A stretch of DNA of 64,000 nt from the NCBI GenBank assembly GCA_949128115.1, contig OX421963.1, positions 57,841,306-57,905,305 on the forward strand, written 5' to 3'. Both the position numbers and the translations under genes were made by a program. Source of the stretch: Anaspis maculata (taxonomy: Eukaryota > Arthropoda > Insecta > Coleoptera > Scraptiidae). The notes under the pieces were generated by a model, which searched no databases, was not told the origin of the DNA, and saw only the letters and a program-made list of their open reading frames with translations. Below are positions 44,568 through 55,199 of this stretch, piece by piece (the stretch's first letter is position 1; each line of letters begins with the position of its first letter).

Positions 44568-45559
44568 CAGAGGGGTGCATAAAAAACCGCCACCGCTGTA
44601 GCATCGTTATTCCTCATCCGATCTTCAAAATTCAAAAACCAGTTTGAATGGTATAATGTCTTCTATGATTCGACAGTGGAAAATATTTTTTTAATTTCTT
44701 TTCTGATTCCTTACGCTTATCTGAATATAATGATGCATCAATATCACACTTTTTGTTATTAAACACGAAGGAAAAAATCAAACTGCGAAATTTTCACACA
44801 CAACAGTAGCGTCAGAACACCCACGATATGCACGCAATCCGGTAGGCTGGGTGCAAAATGATGTTCAAAAGCACATAATAGGTCAGGCGTTTGGTTTTTC
44901 AAAATGTAAATGTCAGAATGTTTTCAAAATCCGAAAGAAGCTGTCCGCTCTAAGACTTGTTTATGCTTTATTTTTAGCTAAGGTACTATTTCATATTTTG
45001 TCAAGTGTGTATTGTGAAAATAAAAAATCAATAAGACCTTTCTTCCTGACAGGTCACAATACATACTCAAAAAGATATAAAATAATAATCTGAAATTGCT
45101 GAAAATAGATAATAAAGACGTCTTAGAGACAGACTTTTTTTTTTGAATTTTGAGAACATTTTGACATTTACATCTTGAAAAACCAAACCCCTGACCTACT
45201 ATGTGCTTTTGAACATCATTTTTCACCCAGCCCACCAGATTGCGTGCATATCGTGGGTGTTGTGATGCTACTATGATGTGTGAAAATTTCGCAATTTCAT
45301 TTTTTTTCTCCGTGCCTGATGACAAAAAGGTGTGATATTGATGCATCATTATATTCAGAGAAGCATAAGGAATCCCAAAAGAAATTAAAAAAAAATTGTT
45401 GCCATTTGAAAAACAAAAGTTGACTATCAGTGCTCAGAAACATCAAAATAAAAAATATATTTTCTACTCAATTAACCATTTGAACTAGTTTTTGATATTT
45501 GAAGATCGGATGAGGAATAACGATGCTACATCGGTGGCGGTTTTTGATGCACTCCTATG
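44568..45559. mobile_element. palindromic element with CAGAGGGGTGCATAAAA ends, copy 1
   Basis: The ends CAGAGGGGTGCATAAAA and GATGCACTCCTATG are flanked by TA. The arms mirror around 45063 and share CATCCGATCTTCAAA and GTGCAAAATGATGTTCAAAA. Second copy at 50077-51159. The open frames inside are arm sequence read both ways. Confidence 0.83.
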
Positions 45560-46926
45560 TATGTCTACAAAGTTGTATTGCAGTCAATCGAGAAACACCG
45601 AAAAACAGCAAAGTCCTCACGGGGGTGAGTCCCATGAGCGCATTCTCGGAGTGCAAATGAGTATACACTGTTCACTGTTGCCTGTAAACAGATTGTCCCA
45701 AAAGTACCACAAGAAATCATCAATCTTTATGAAAACACGAGTAGTCAATAATAAATGAAAACAACAGAATGACATCAACCAAAACTAGAAAATACCCTAT
45801 AAGGAAAAATTATACCTATATCGATCAAAAGCACGGAGCCAGAAGCAGCTTGCTGAACCTATAAGTGCAAAAATTCCGCATGAAAATAAAGATATCTTAC
45901 TGGAGAATGAATCAATCAGGTTAATTTTTTCACTAAAAATTTCTTCATTTCTTTCTGCATCTTTCGTTCGTTGGATGTATGCATGTATCTAGAACGGTTC
46001 GCAAGATTCCTCGATGTAGAGGCTTACACTGTAGCGTTAAATACCAAAAAATGTGGAATCGCGGGGGGCGAAACCTTTTCTTAAAAAAATTGTATCTTCT
46101 ATTGCAATTAAGGAATCAAAATGTTACTTTCACTAAAAATGTCTCCATCTCCATTGTGCGTATTTCGTTCGCTGCATGTATGCATATGTATATCTTGAAC
46201 GGTTCGCAAGATTCCTCGACATAGAAGTTCACACCGTAGCGTTGAATACCGACTTTTCAAACATTTTATTTTTTTCTTGCAATCGCGCGGTCTAACCAAA
46301 TATTGTTTGTGCCTATTCCCATCCGCAGACAATCAACATTAATTTGCAAAAAACCCGATACCGCTACGACTTTTCGTTTAGGAGCAGTTCAACTATAAAA
46401 CGGACAGACGGAAAATGCGCTAAAAACAAGGAAAACAAGGAACAACGAGGCAAGCCCTTTTTCACCTGTTCTTCATTTGAAAATTTAATTTTGTACCCAA
46501 GCTGCATCCCTGATTTTTACTAGAGCTGCTCATATTCCACCAAGTCCCTGGTGCCAGAAGCCAAATTTGGTGGAAATCCGTTCAGTACTTATCGAGTTAT
46601 TGGAACGTCGAAGTTTTGACTTTGACAGCTCGTAATTATTGAGAAATGACAGGTATGTCATAAAAAAATATCTTGTCACTCTTTGACAACGACATTTCTT
46701 TTCAACAGATTACTGTGAAAAGCTTATTTTCGCCTTTCTGCATGCCATACCAAAAGTCAAAATCGGTCTGACGGGTCATGCATGGTAAGCAGGTACAAAC
46801 TACGAAGTGTGACTTCACTCCAAGTTTCCTTGTATACTTGGCTGCATAATTTATTTCAATCAAGTTACTTCATACCCTTGGAGTTGAAAATTGCCAGCTA
46901 GATTTATTGTTTATACCTACCTACTT
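45560..46926. repeat. stretch with tandemly repeated unit
   Basis: About 45920-46050 and 46112-46253 are diverged direct repeats (TTTCGTTCG, GGTTCGCAAGATTCCTCGA, CGTTGAATACC-like). No gene supported. Confidence 0.5.
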
Positions 46927-47140
46927 ATACCCCCTTAACTTTTTATTTTCAGTAGAATGACTTTTTGCAGCAAAAATAAAGTGACAAGCTGGAGCGCTAG
47001 GAGAATACGACTGATGGCCGTGGATAGTTTCGCTCCAAAACTTTGCAGGTGCCGTCAGCCGTAGCTGTAGCCCCCTAAGCTTGTCACTTCATTTTTGCTA
47101 CAAAAAGTCATTCGACTGAATTTAAGATGTGAACGGCATA
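46927..47140. mobile_element. MITE, second copy of the 38.4-kb family
   Basis: Contains the shared core GTAGAATGACTTTTTGCAGC, AAGTGACAAGCTGGAGCGC and the inverted AAAAAGTCATTCGACTGAAT. Outer ends are diverged. Confidence 0.75.
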
Positions 47141-48048
47141 TAGGTATGCAGATTTGCGAGGCAGATTTGATCTAAAAAACTCAAGTAACAATTTAACGAA
47201 TTTGAGTGGAACAACCTTCGTAAAAACGTTAATAGTCTTAATATCCTACCTATGTACAATAAATAGGTGGATAATTATTATTGAAAATGTTGTTACAAAT
47301 AAAAATGTTCAGAAAAATAACAGATTTGTCGGAATTATCTGAATAAATGTACGCTGCATGGAGGCCAAAAACTTGGAAATACTCGTCAAAACTTGGTCAG
47401 TTTTTTAATTTAAATTTAACAATATACTTGCGTCTCTTTCAATTAGCGAGAACAAAGTTATCTTCACAAATGATAATCTGTCGTCAAAATTAGAATCAAG
47501 AAATTGATCAATTTTGACCAGGTGTATCTGAACTTCTTGCCGCCACTATACCTAGTACCTAACTACTTGTTTCCAATTTTCAATTTTTCTTCAACATGAC
47601 ATCTTATCAAGCTCCTTTTCAATCCTACAGAGGGTACCTTGGTCATCTTTAAATCTACTTTCATCCCGTCATGACATCGTTTATTGCTTATTGCTTCGCT
47701 CAATCCTGTGCCTGTCTTTCCAAAAGAGGTCCATTTAGTAATTTCCGTGTGCTTTTCGAAACACTATTCACAATGGCATCTGTAAATAAATACGGTCTTT
47801 TTTCACAACCGGCAAAGCCAATCCCAATCAGCGTCCGTTCTAAATATTTATTCTGCGATGAATTTGTGCACAACGTCATTATTTGGAGAACAGATAAAGG
47901 AACACTTCTCGACTCCTTGGGTTTTCACGAACGCGTCGAAAAGGTGCTAGCAAAATTATCTGAGCTCTTATCTAATCTCGTAAAAGGAGTACCTATGCGC
48001 TATTATTAGTTCAAATCTCAAACGATTTTTGACAGGGCGTTTTCCATC
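47141..48048. other. unannotated stretch upstream of the third receptor exon
   Basis: An open frame at 47671-48009 (112 residues, possibly from the later Met in MASVNKYGLF) has no recognisable domain and is too weak to call. A possible splice acceptor TTTTTGACAG ends at 48035, before the ATG at 48049. Confidence 0.3.
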
Positions 48049-48628
48049 ATGGGTCTCATTCTTTTATTTTTCATTCTGATTTTTTCGAAAATATACGTGG
48101 CGCGCGGTGACAGCAGCAACAAGTGCCAATACACGGTGGACATTACGGACGGTGAACGTGCCGAAGACGTCATAATCAAAGATGGGTTCATGTATGATCC
48201 TGACAACTACTTCAAGGACGGCAGTCGGATTAAAGGTTGTGTTTGTAACGTGAGAAAGTGTTTGAGAAAATGTTGCGAAGAAGATCAAGTGTTGGAGGAT
48301 TCTGAAAGTTCGATCAAGTGCGTGGCGGGTGATGGTGGTGGTGCAGGTGATGTTGGGGGGAGTTCGTTGAGAAGTTTGAGTTCTGGTCCGGATATCTCGA
48401 CTTTTAATATCCTTCATGGGAAGACGTGCACCAGTAAGAAGGAATCAAAGATTCGTCTGGATCCGCAGAAAAAAGGATTCAAATTTGAGCTCACTGATAA
48501 TGGTTCGATTTCTTGGTTCGGCATGGAGTTCGGTCACGAAAAGGGGTGCGTCGATATCCAGCAGAATCGGATGGTTGCCGTCGTGTGTGCTGTTGGTGAA
48601 GAAGAAGGAGAAGTTCTGTACTCCATAG
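48049..48628 (+). CDS. Methuselah-like receptor ectodomain exon 3 (full ten-cysteine form)
   Basis: Encodes about 193 residues. A strong signal peptide (1-19, MGLILLFFILIF) is followed by the complete Methuselah ectodomain. It opens with CQYTVDIT (Cys 26) and continues through a DGFMYDP / DGSRIKG stretch to the family hallmark GCVCNVRKCLRKCC (Cys 64, 66, 71, 75, 76). Then come Cys 91, a Gly/Ser-rich insert (94-113), Cys 127, the DNGSISWFG strand (NGS glycosylation site near 151), Cys 167 and Cys 180. Ten cysteines in this order is the classical Methuselah arrangement. The exon ends ATAG|GTATTT in phase 1, like its three neighbours. It is the only copy with the first third of the domain. The Gly/Ser-rich insert is unusual and may be a species-specific loop. 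Confidence 0.88.
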
Positions 48629-49071
48629 GTATTTTGATACTTTCGTTTTCTTCTTCAGTTTGTAGATATACTCACTGTACTTATTCCATTCCATCAAAAT
48701 TCGAAACAATAAAACCATGCTATTTGGACTGATAGTTTCTAAACTAATAGTGTGGGAGGGGGGCATGGATCATGTCGTGTGCAGCTTCAGGATAATTAAT
48801 TAGATTTGATAATTTGACAAAATTAAAATAAACATCTTCAAGGATGAAGCATATAGCATAAGCATAGCATGAAGGATGCTACAATGATAGGTCCAGCGAC
48901 GGACATGACGACGATTTTTTCACCATGAGGATGAGGATACCATTGACGGAAATTATGGTCATTTAACTGATGTCGTCTTCAAGCGTTAAACCTATAAACC
49001 TATATGTCTGCTCTTTTTATTTTTTGTAATTGATAAATGAAAAGTGGTGATTCTTATTGTATCACCCTTTG
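48629..49071. other. stretch after exon 3
   Basis: Starts with the donor. No transmembrane exon seen. AATAAAA-like signals near 48705 are not accompanied by other evidence of a transcript end. Confidence 0.3.
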
Positions 49072-50076
49072 CAGTAATGTATGGATAATCCGAACCCTCT
49101 GTAATCCGAAGTACCCTATAATCCGAACACCTCAGTAGAGTAGAATGATATGCATAATCCGTACTCCATGACTCTTGTATTCTGCAATCCGAACTATGAC
49201 TTGTGCATCTCAAGACGGTAAGGTTCTTTTCCTACGACCACCTACGAAAGTGACCCCTCTCACACGCTATAGTAGGCCCGAAAGTTGTCAATTACGTCAA
49301 CCTACCCAACCTGTGCGTTATAGCCGTGCGTTATTATAGCGCAGAGTCCATTCGGATCACGGAACAATACGAATTTAAACGACGATTTAATCACAATTTC
49401 GAAAAACCGGCTTTCAATACCACTCTAACTCTGATTCACAAGCAAACCAACAATAATTCGCACCTACAGGACTGGCCTCAGTCATGTCCTCTTAACCGAA
49501 AGTATGGGTTTGACATGCTCATATAACCTTATCGAAGCCCTAACCCTAGCGGTGAGATGTATAAAAATGAAAATCCTACATAATTTTCTTTCAGCAACAG
49601 TAATTGTAAAGTTATGAATGAAATTCTCACCTACACTCATAAAGCAGAATAATTCTCTGGTAGCAATGCAAATGTGGCCACAAAATAATAAATGGGGGTC
49701 TATTCAGAAATCTTGAGCTGCACTAGCCCCATCCAATACACCTAAATACTTTGAATCAAGTTAACATACTAAAATGTCAAAATGACGGTTGAAATGTCAC
49801 TAATTTCATTATTGTATTTTCAATTTTCTCACAAGGAGACGTTGTTAATAAATGAAGTCCCATACACCTGCTGATGACCAAAATGTATCTTTCCTGTCCT
49901 GTCCTTTATTAATGACGGTTTTGGCCGGCCGACGAAAATACCCTGATAACTTGATGGTGAGAGACGCCACCTCCGACCTTACCTGCTGCCACAGGCGCGT
50001 GGCGTGTGTCCAGCAGGCCCGAGTTCGATTTCTGCGATTCCTCGAATTTTTTTTGTGAAAAAGATCATTTTTTATA

Positions 50077-51159
50077 CAGAGGAGTGCATAAAAATCGGCC
50101 ATCGCTGTGGCATCATTATTCCTCATCCGATCTTCAAAATTTAAAAATCAGTTTGAATGGTATAATGCCTTCTATGATTCAACAGTAGAAATTTTTTTTA
50201 TTATGATGCTTCTGAGCACTGACAGTCAATTTTTGTTTTTCAAATGACAACTATATTTTTTAAATTTTTTTTCGGATTGCTTACAATTATCTGAATATAA
50301 TGATGCATCAATATCACACTTTTTGTTATTGAACACGAAGAAAAAAAATAAACTGCGAAATTTTCACGCACAACAGTAGCGTCAGAACACCCACGATATG
50401 CACGCAATCCGGTAGGCTGGGTGCAAAATGATGTTCAAAAGCACATAGTAGGTCAGGCGTTTGGTTTTTCAAAATGTAAATGTCAAAATGTTTTAAAAAT
50501 CCGAAAGAAGCTGTCCGTCTCTAAGACTTGTTTATTCTCTATTTTGAGCTTACTATTTTATATCTTTTCAAGTGTGTATTGTGGAAATGATAAATCAATA
50601 AGACGTTTTTCTCCTGACAGGTCACAATACCTACTTACAAATGTGTAAAATAATGAGCTGAAAATAGAGAATAAAGACGTCTCAGAGACGGCCAGCTTCT
50701 TTTGGATTTTGAAAACATTTTGACATTCACATTTTGAAAAATCAAACGCCTGACCCACTATGTGCTTTTGAACATCATTTTGCACCCAGCCTACCAGATC
50801 GCGTGCATATCGTGGGTGTTGTGGTGCTACTGTGATGTGTAAAAATTTCGCAGTTTAAATTTTTTTTCTTTGTGTCTAATAATAAAATGTGTGATATTGA
50901 TGCATCGTTATATTCAGATCAGATAAGCATCAAAAAAAGAAATAAAAAAATAATGTTGCCATTTGAAAAACAAAAGTTGACTATCAGTGCTCAGAAGCAT
51001 CATAACAAAAAAAAAATTTTTTACTGTCGAATCATAGAAGACTGAATCAATGAAATCAATGAATGAATCATAGAATCATTCAAACTGGTTTTTGAATTTT
51101 CAAGATCGGATAAGGAATAACGATGATACAGCGGTGGCCGTTTTTTATGCACCCCTCTG
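50077..51159. mobile_element. palindromic element with CAGAGGAGTGCATAAAA ends, copy 2
   Basis: TA-flanked (50075-50076 and 51160-51161). The arms mirror around 50618 and are closely similar to copy 1 at 44568-45559, including GTCAGAACACCCACGATATG and TGCAAAATGATGTTCAAAAG. Confidence 0.83.
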
Positions 51160-51533
51160 TATATTGAAAGCAATCAAAATTTGAAAGACTGGTTTTTGAT
51201 GGGATTCTTGATTTTTTTTGCGATAATTCGGTGTACCGCTCGCTTGTAAGATGCTCAAGCATAACAACAACCACAGGCAGACTTGGTCAGAAAATAGCGG
51301 TGTTTTTCGAGAAAAAATTGAAATATATGGAAAAATATTAGTATTTATAAATCTGGGTGGTCAGAGAAACGGTGTTTTCCAAGAAAAAATTGAAAATTGT
51401 GGAAAAAATATAAATTTTTGAATATTTCAATTTTTGAAAATTTGAAATACATACACATTTTCTTTATAAACCCATTTGAAATTACCCTTATTTATGTAAT
51501 TATCATTTATCCGCTGGTTTTTATAAAATCTAT

Positions 51534-51776
51534 GGCCCGTATTCATATCCCACTTTTAAGCTAAAAGCGCTTTTAGTGCGACGCGCATTTGGGGGCATTT
51601 CTCATATTTTAGTGTTCAAAAATACAAATTAACTCGCAAATTAATTGCAATTAAGTACATACAATCGCTCCCAATCCCAATAATGTATTTTTGAACACTG
51701 AAATATGAGAAATGTCCCAAAATGCGCATCGCACTAAAAGCGCTTTTAGCTTAAAAGTGGGATATGAATACGGGCC
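51534..51776. mobile_element. 243-bp palindromic MITE, GGCCCGTATTCATATC ends
   Basis: Almost perfect palindrome. The ends GGCCCGTATTCATATCCCAC and its inverse are flanked by TAT (51531-51533 and 51777-51779). AAAAGCGCTTTTAG blocks repeat within each arm. The 3-bp duplication suggests a Harbinger-type source, but TAT is not the classical TWA. Confidence 0.8.
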
Positions 51777-52099
51777 TATGTTTACAGAAGTACACGAAAA
51801 TGACGTCTTAATTTGAATGTGATTTTCTCCCGGTCGTAGAAAAAATAGTGTACGTAACTCGCCGTAAAGTGTCTTACTTTCGTTCGTGTGATTTCTGCAC
51901 TCGGCTGCGCCTCGTGCATCAACTTACACACTCATGCGTAATGTATCACTTTCCGTACTTGTTACGTAATGTACTATTTCCTTCTCGTAAGTTTGTCATT
52001 ATTTTACTTATGTTTGAGATATTCTTCTCTTCTTTGAATGAAGGCCATTACACATCAATTTTAGTGTGTAATCGTAACACACAAAATTAAAAAGCATTC

Positions 52100-54290
52100 T
52101 CCCAAACAATATAATTCCGAGATCAGTAAGTTGCACAGACTTGTATGTGAAATGGCTAATATCAATAAATCAATAAATAATGAACACTACAATGCGAAGT
52201 ATAGGGAAGTCAAAGCCATCTATAAACACAAACTTCAAGCCCACAAAAAGACACAAAATAACAATAGGATTATAAACGCAAAAAACATTTCAAGGGAGTG
52301 CTGGAAAATTATCAATGAATCGAGAAACAAACAAAAACATAACACAGTCACGTCGCTTATCGACGAAAATAACGTAAACATTGATGACCCAAAATTAATT
52401 GCCGATCACTTTAGCGCTTTCTTCAATAAGTGCAAAAAATCTTCTTCAAAATCATTCAACAACGTAACATCTCTACAGAAAAATAACCCCGCAACGTTTT
52501 TTCTGTTCCCTACAACTCCCGATGAAATAATAACAACTATCACAAAAACAACAAGTAAAACATCGGCTGGAACCGACGAGATACGCGGCGACGTTCTCAA
52601 AGCTGTGAAAAGTGAAATAAGTGCCCCTCTCTCTTACCTCATCAACAAATCATTTTTGCTTGGCGTATTTCCGGCGATGCTGAAACATGGTAAATCAATA
52701 CCTATCTACAAAAATAAAGGTTCACGAACCCAAGTCACTAATTACAGAAACGTTTGCATACAAAACCAGGTGAATAAAATATTCGAATTTTGTTTCAATG
52801 CCAGATTGGTTGGTTTTTTGGAGAGATACCTGCTGTTGCATGGAAATCAACACGGTTTCCGAAAGGGAAAATCTATCAACACGGCAGTGTCGCAGCTGAT
52901 GAGCTTCATACATGGCGCATTAAATAATAAACAATATCCTTTGGCGATATACTATGATCTAAGCCAAGCTTTTGATACTGTCGACCACGAGTTGCTGTTG
53001 GGAAAGTTACACTGCATGGGAATTCGTGGAGTTGCAAACGAGTGGGTGAAATCATTTTTGCGGGATAGGACGCAGTCCGTCTTCATAGCGGGCGCGAGGT
53101 CACGACCTAACACTGCAAACGTTGGTGTACCCCAAGGATCGATTTTAAGTCCGACTCTATTTATTATTTTTATAAATGACCTCATCACCAAGTGCGGGTC
53201 CCCCTCTGAGACCGTGATTTATGCCGACGATACGACTTTTTTAATAACTGAGGACAGCCTTTCTCGAACTTTGTCTAAAGCGAGCCTGGCCTGCGATGAA
53301 CTGACACAGTGGTGTTTACAAAACAGCCTAACTTTGAATACTGACAAGTCGTTCTACATGGAATTCATACCTAAAAACGTTTTACGCGACTCTAGCTACC
53401 TCATAAAGCTTGAATCAAAATCAATTGCAAAAGCTAGGTCAATTAAATTTCTGGGCCTGCATATAGACGAAAAATTAACGTGGACAAAGCACGTGGAAGT
53501 GGTCGCGGGTAGACTCAGCGGCACGCTTTTTCTCCTGCGCCAACTCAGAGGCACAGTCTCGGACGCAATCTTGAGAATGACATACTTCGGCTTGGTCCAG
53601 CCAATTCTGGACTACGGTTTGTCTTTTTGGGGATCATCGGCACATATGAGGGAAGTCTTTGTCGTTCAAAAGAAAGTTTTGAGGTGTGTGGCGGGTGTGG
53701 GTCCTTTGACATCTTGCAGGGAACTGTTTAAACAGTATCACATTCTGACCCTACCATCTTTATATATTTTGCAAACAGCCACGTACATTAAAGCTAATGA
53801 GCACAAGTTCAAATCAGATAGGTCTATGCATCATCACGACACTAGAAAATGTAACCAGATACGCCAACCCTTCTCTAGATTGCAGGTGGCACAAAACTCT
53901 CAAGAATACCAGGGAATAAAATTCTATAATAAAAGTTTAGAGCTGTTTGGGGAGATCAAAACACTCGTCAGTTTCAAGAGAGTTTTGAGCCGGTTTCTCA
54001 TGGAAAATGCATTTTATACAACGGAAGAATTTTTATGTTGAATAAGATCAGGCATTGACCGAATAAATGATATTTTTTAACCTTACCACGTACCTGGATC
54101 TGATATCTACTGTTGTTATTGTTATTGCTGTTATCTGTTCTTTTTTCTTATTTTTTTTTCTTCTGTCTATGCTTTTTTGTTATTTAATTATTGTTAGGGA
54201 CAAGTCTACAGTGCATCACATTTGTTTTTAATGTACACATGCATCAAAGATGAATAAATACCTATTATTATTATTATTATTATTTTTTTA
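52100..54290 (+). mobile_element. 5'-truncated LINE with (ATT)n tail
   Basis: A plus-strand LINE lacking its endonuclease. The 3' untranslated region runs from 54042 and ends in an (ATT)n/T-rich tract at about 54262-54295. The left edge is not exactly defined; the reading frame is open from about 52110. Confidence 0.8.
52131..54041 (+). CDS. LINE reverse transcriptase (ORF2 C-terminal two thirds)
   Basis: A 636-residue open frame from a non-LTR retrotransposon. Residues 1-130 are the linker upstream of the RT. The RT spans about 140-400, with SAGTDEI (145-151), the first catalytic Asp in YYDLSQAFD (about 274-282), GVPQGSILSPTLF (332-344) and YADD at 364-367. The C-terminal thumb/linker contains LDYGLSFWG. 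The N-terminal endonuclease is missing through 5' truncation, and the first codon of the open frame (TTG) is not a real start. The frame has no stops, so the insertion is fairly young. Without an endonuclease or promoter it should be inert. Clade unclear (CR1/L2-like). Confidence 0.88.
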   Translation: MHRLVCEMANINKSINNEHYNAKYREVKAIYKHKLQAHKKTQNNNRIINAKNISRECWKIINESRNKQKHNTVTSLIDENNVNIDDPKLIADHFSAFFNKCKKSSSKSFNNVTSLQKNNPATFFLFPTTPDEIITTITKTTSKTSAGTDEIRGDVLKAVKSEISAPLSYLINKSFLLGVFPAMLKHGKSIPIYKNKGSRTQVTNYRNVCIQNQVNKIFEFCFNARLVGFLERYLLLHGNQHGFRKGKSINTAVSQLMSFIHGALNNKQYPLAIYYDLSQAFDTVDHELLLGKLHCMGIRGVANEWVKSFLRDRTQSVFIAGARSRPNTANVGVPQGSILSPTLFIIFINDLITKCGSPSETVIYADDTTFLITEDSLSRTLSKASLACDELTQWCLQNSLTLNTDKSFYMEFIPKNVLRDSSYLIKLESKSIAKARSIKFLGLHIDEKLTWTKHVEVVAGRLSGTLFLLRQLRGTVSDAILRMTYFGLVQPILDYGLSFWGSSAHMREVFVVQKKVLRCVAGVGPLTSCRELFKQYHILTLPSLYILQTATYIKANEHKFKSDRSMHHHDTRKCNQIRQPFSRLQVAQNSQEYQGIKFYNKSLELFGEIKTLVSFKRVLSRFLMENAFYTTEEFLC

Positions 54291-54372
54291 TTATAGTTCA
54301 CTAAGATCCGAACGTTTTCGTAATCCGAACAGGGTCTGGCAACTTTCTGTTCGGATTATCCAGATATTGCTG

Positions 54373-55199
54373 TATATGTTTACGTCATTAATATGTGAAT
54401 CTCAATCACGTGAATCTTCACACAACGAGTAGGCATGCTCAAAAACGAGCGTCAGCGAGTCTCGAAAGTCTGCGAGTCCTGTGAAGACACTTTTCTGTCG
54501 TAGTTACGAACTAACTGAATAGAATCGAAACAGCGAACCCGGATTTTTGAAAGTCAAGGAAATAAAATCAGGCAAACTGAGTATTTTCAAGGTGAAGGCC
54601 AAGTGAGTCCTGCGAAGAGTTTATTGACATCAAAAACCGCTGTAAATTATCCATTACCTGGCGGTTTCGTGTAAAGAATCATTTACATAGGTAATAAGCG
54701 CCTATATGTATAGCAAGTGTTATTTACTTATTTATACAGAAGGAGGAAAGTTTCACTCCGAACTGCCCAGAGTCGAATCCGTACACGTGTAATTTGAAAA
54801 GTCAATGGAATAAAATTGGGTAATGCCATGTTGACGAGTTGACGTGAGTATTCACTATTATTTTCAAGTTAAAGGCCAAACTGAGCCGTGTAAATACTTT
54901 ACCGTCCAAGACAGAAGAAGTCTTACTTTCCTGTATCAAAAGGTGCATGATGTGAAGTATCCATCCATTGTCTGTTAGTTTCGGTTAAAAGTTGTATGTA
55001 CTTTCTTGAAGCTCTATTTTATTCGAATCCCGTTCTGAGCGTTTGAGCGTTTCCCATCTGGATGGAGCCCCCGAACCAGATTTCGAGTTGCCAACTGCGA
55101 TTTTCGTACACAGCGGGGTCAAATTATTCTAAAAACATTGATTGGTAGCAATGCCTTCTCCCTCGTTAAGATAACGATTTCTTGATTTCTAGCGATATA
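54373..55199. other. unannotated stretch
   Basis: No gene or repeat supported. It ends at the TA before the next palindrome. Confidence 0.35.

Larger units (their letters stand above)
49072..54372. mobile_element. pogo/Tigger-like element remnant with nested insertions
   Basis: Imperfect inverted ends CAGTAATGTATGGATAATCC and GGATTATCCAGATATTGCTG, with several subterminal ATCCGAA repeats on the left (49088-49200) and right (54305-54350), as in pogo/Tigger elements. TA follows the right end but I see no TA at the left. No transposase remains. A palindrome, a MITE and a LINE lie inside. I am not sure that the two ends belong to one insertion. Confidence 0.5.

Noticed and set aside
49900..50060. 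tRNA-like B-box (GAGTTCGATTTCTGCG) near 50020
   Set aside because: No properly spaced A box and no cloverleaf that I could draw. It may be a decayed tRNA-derived SINE but the support is too weak.
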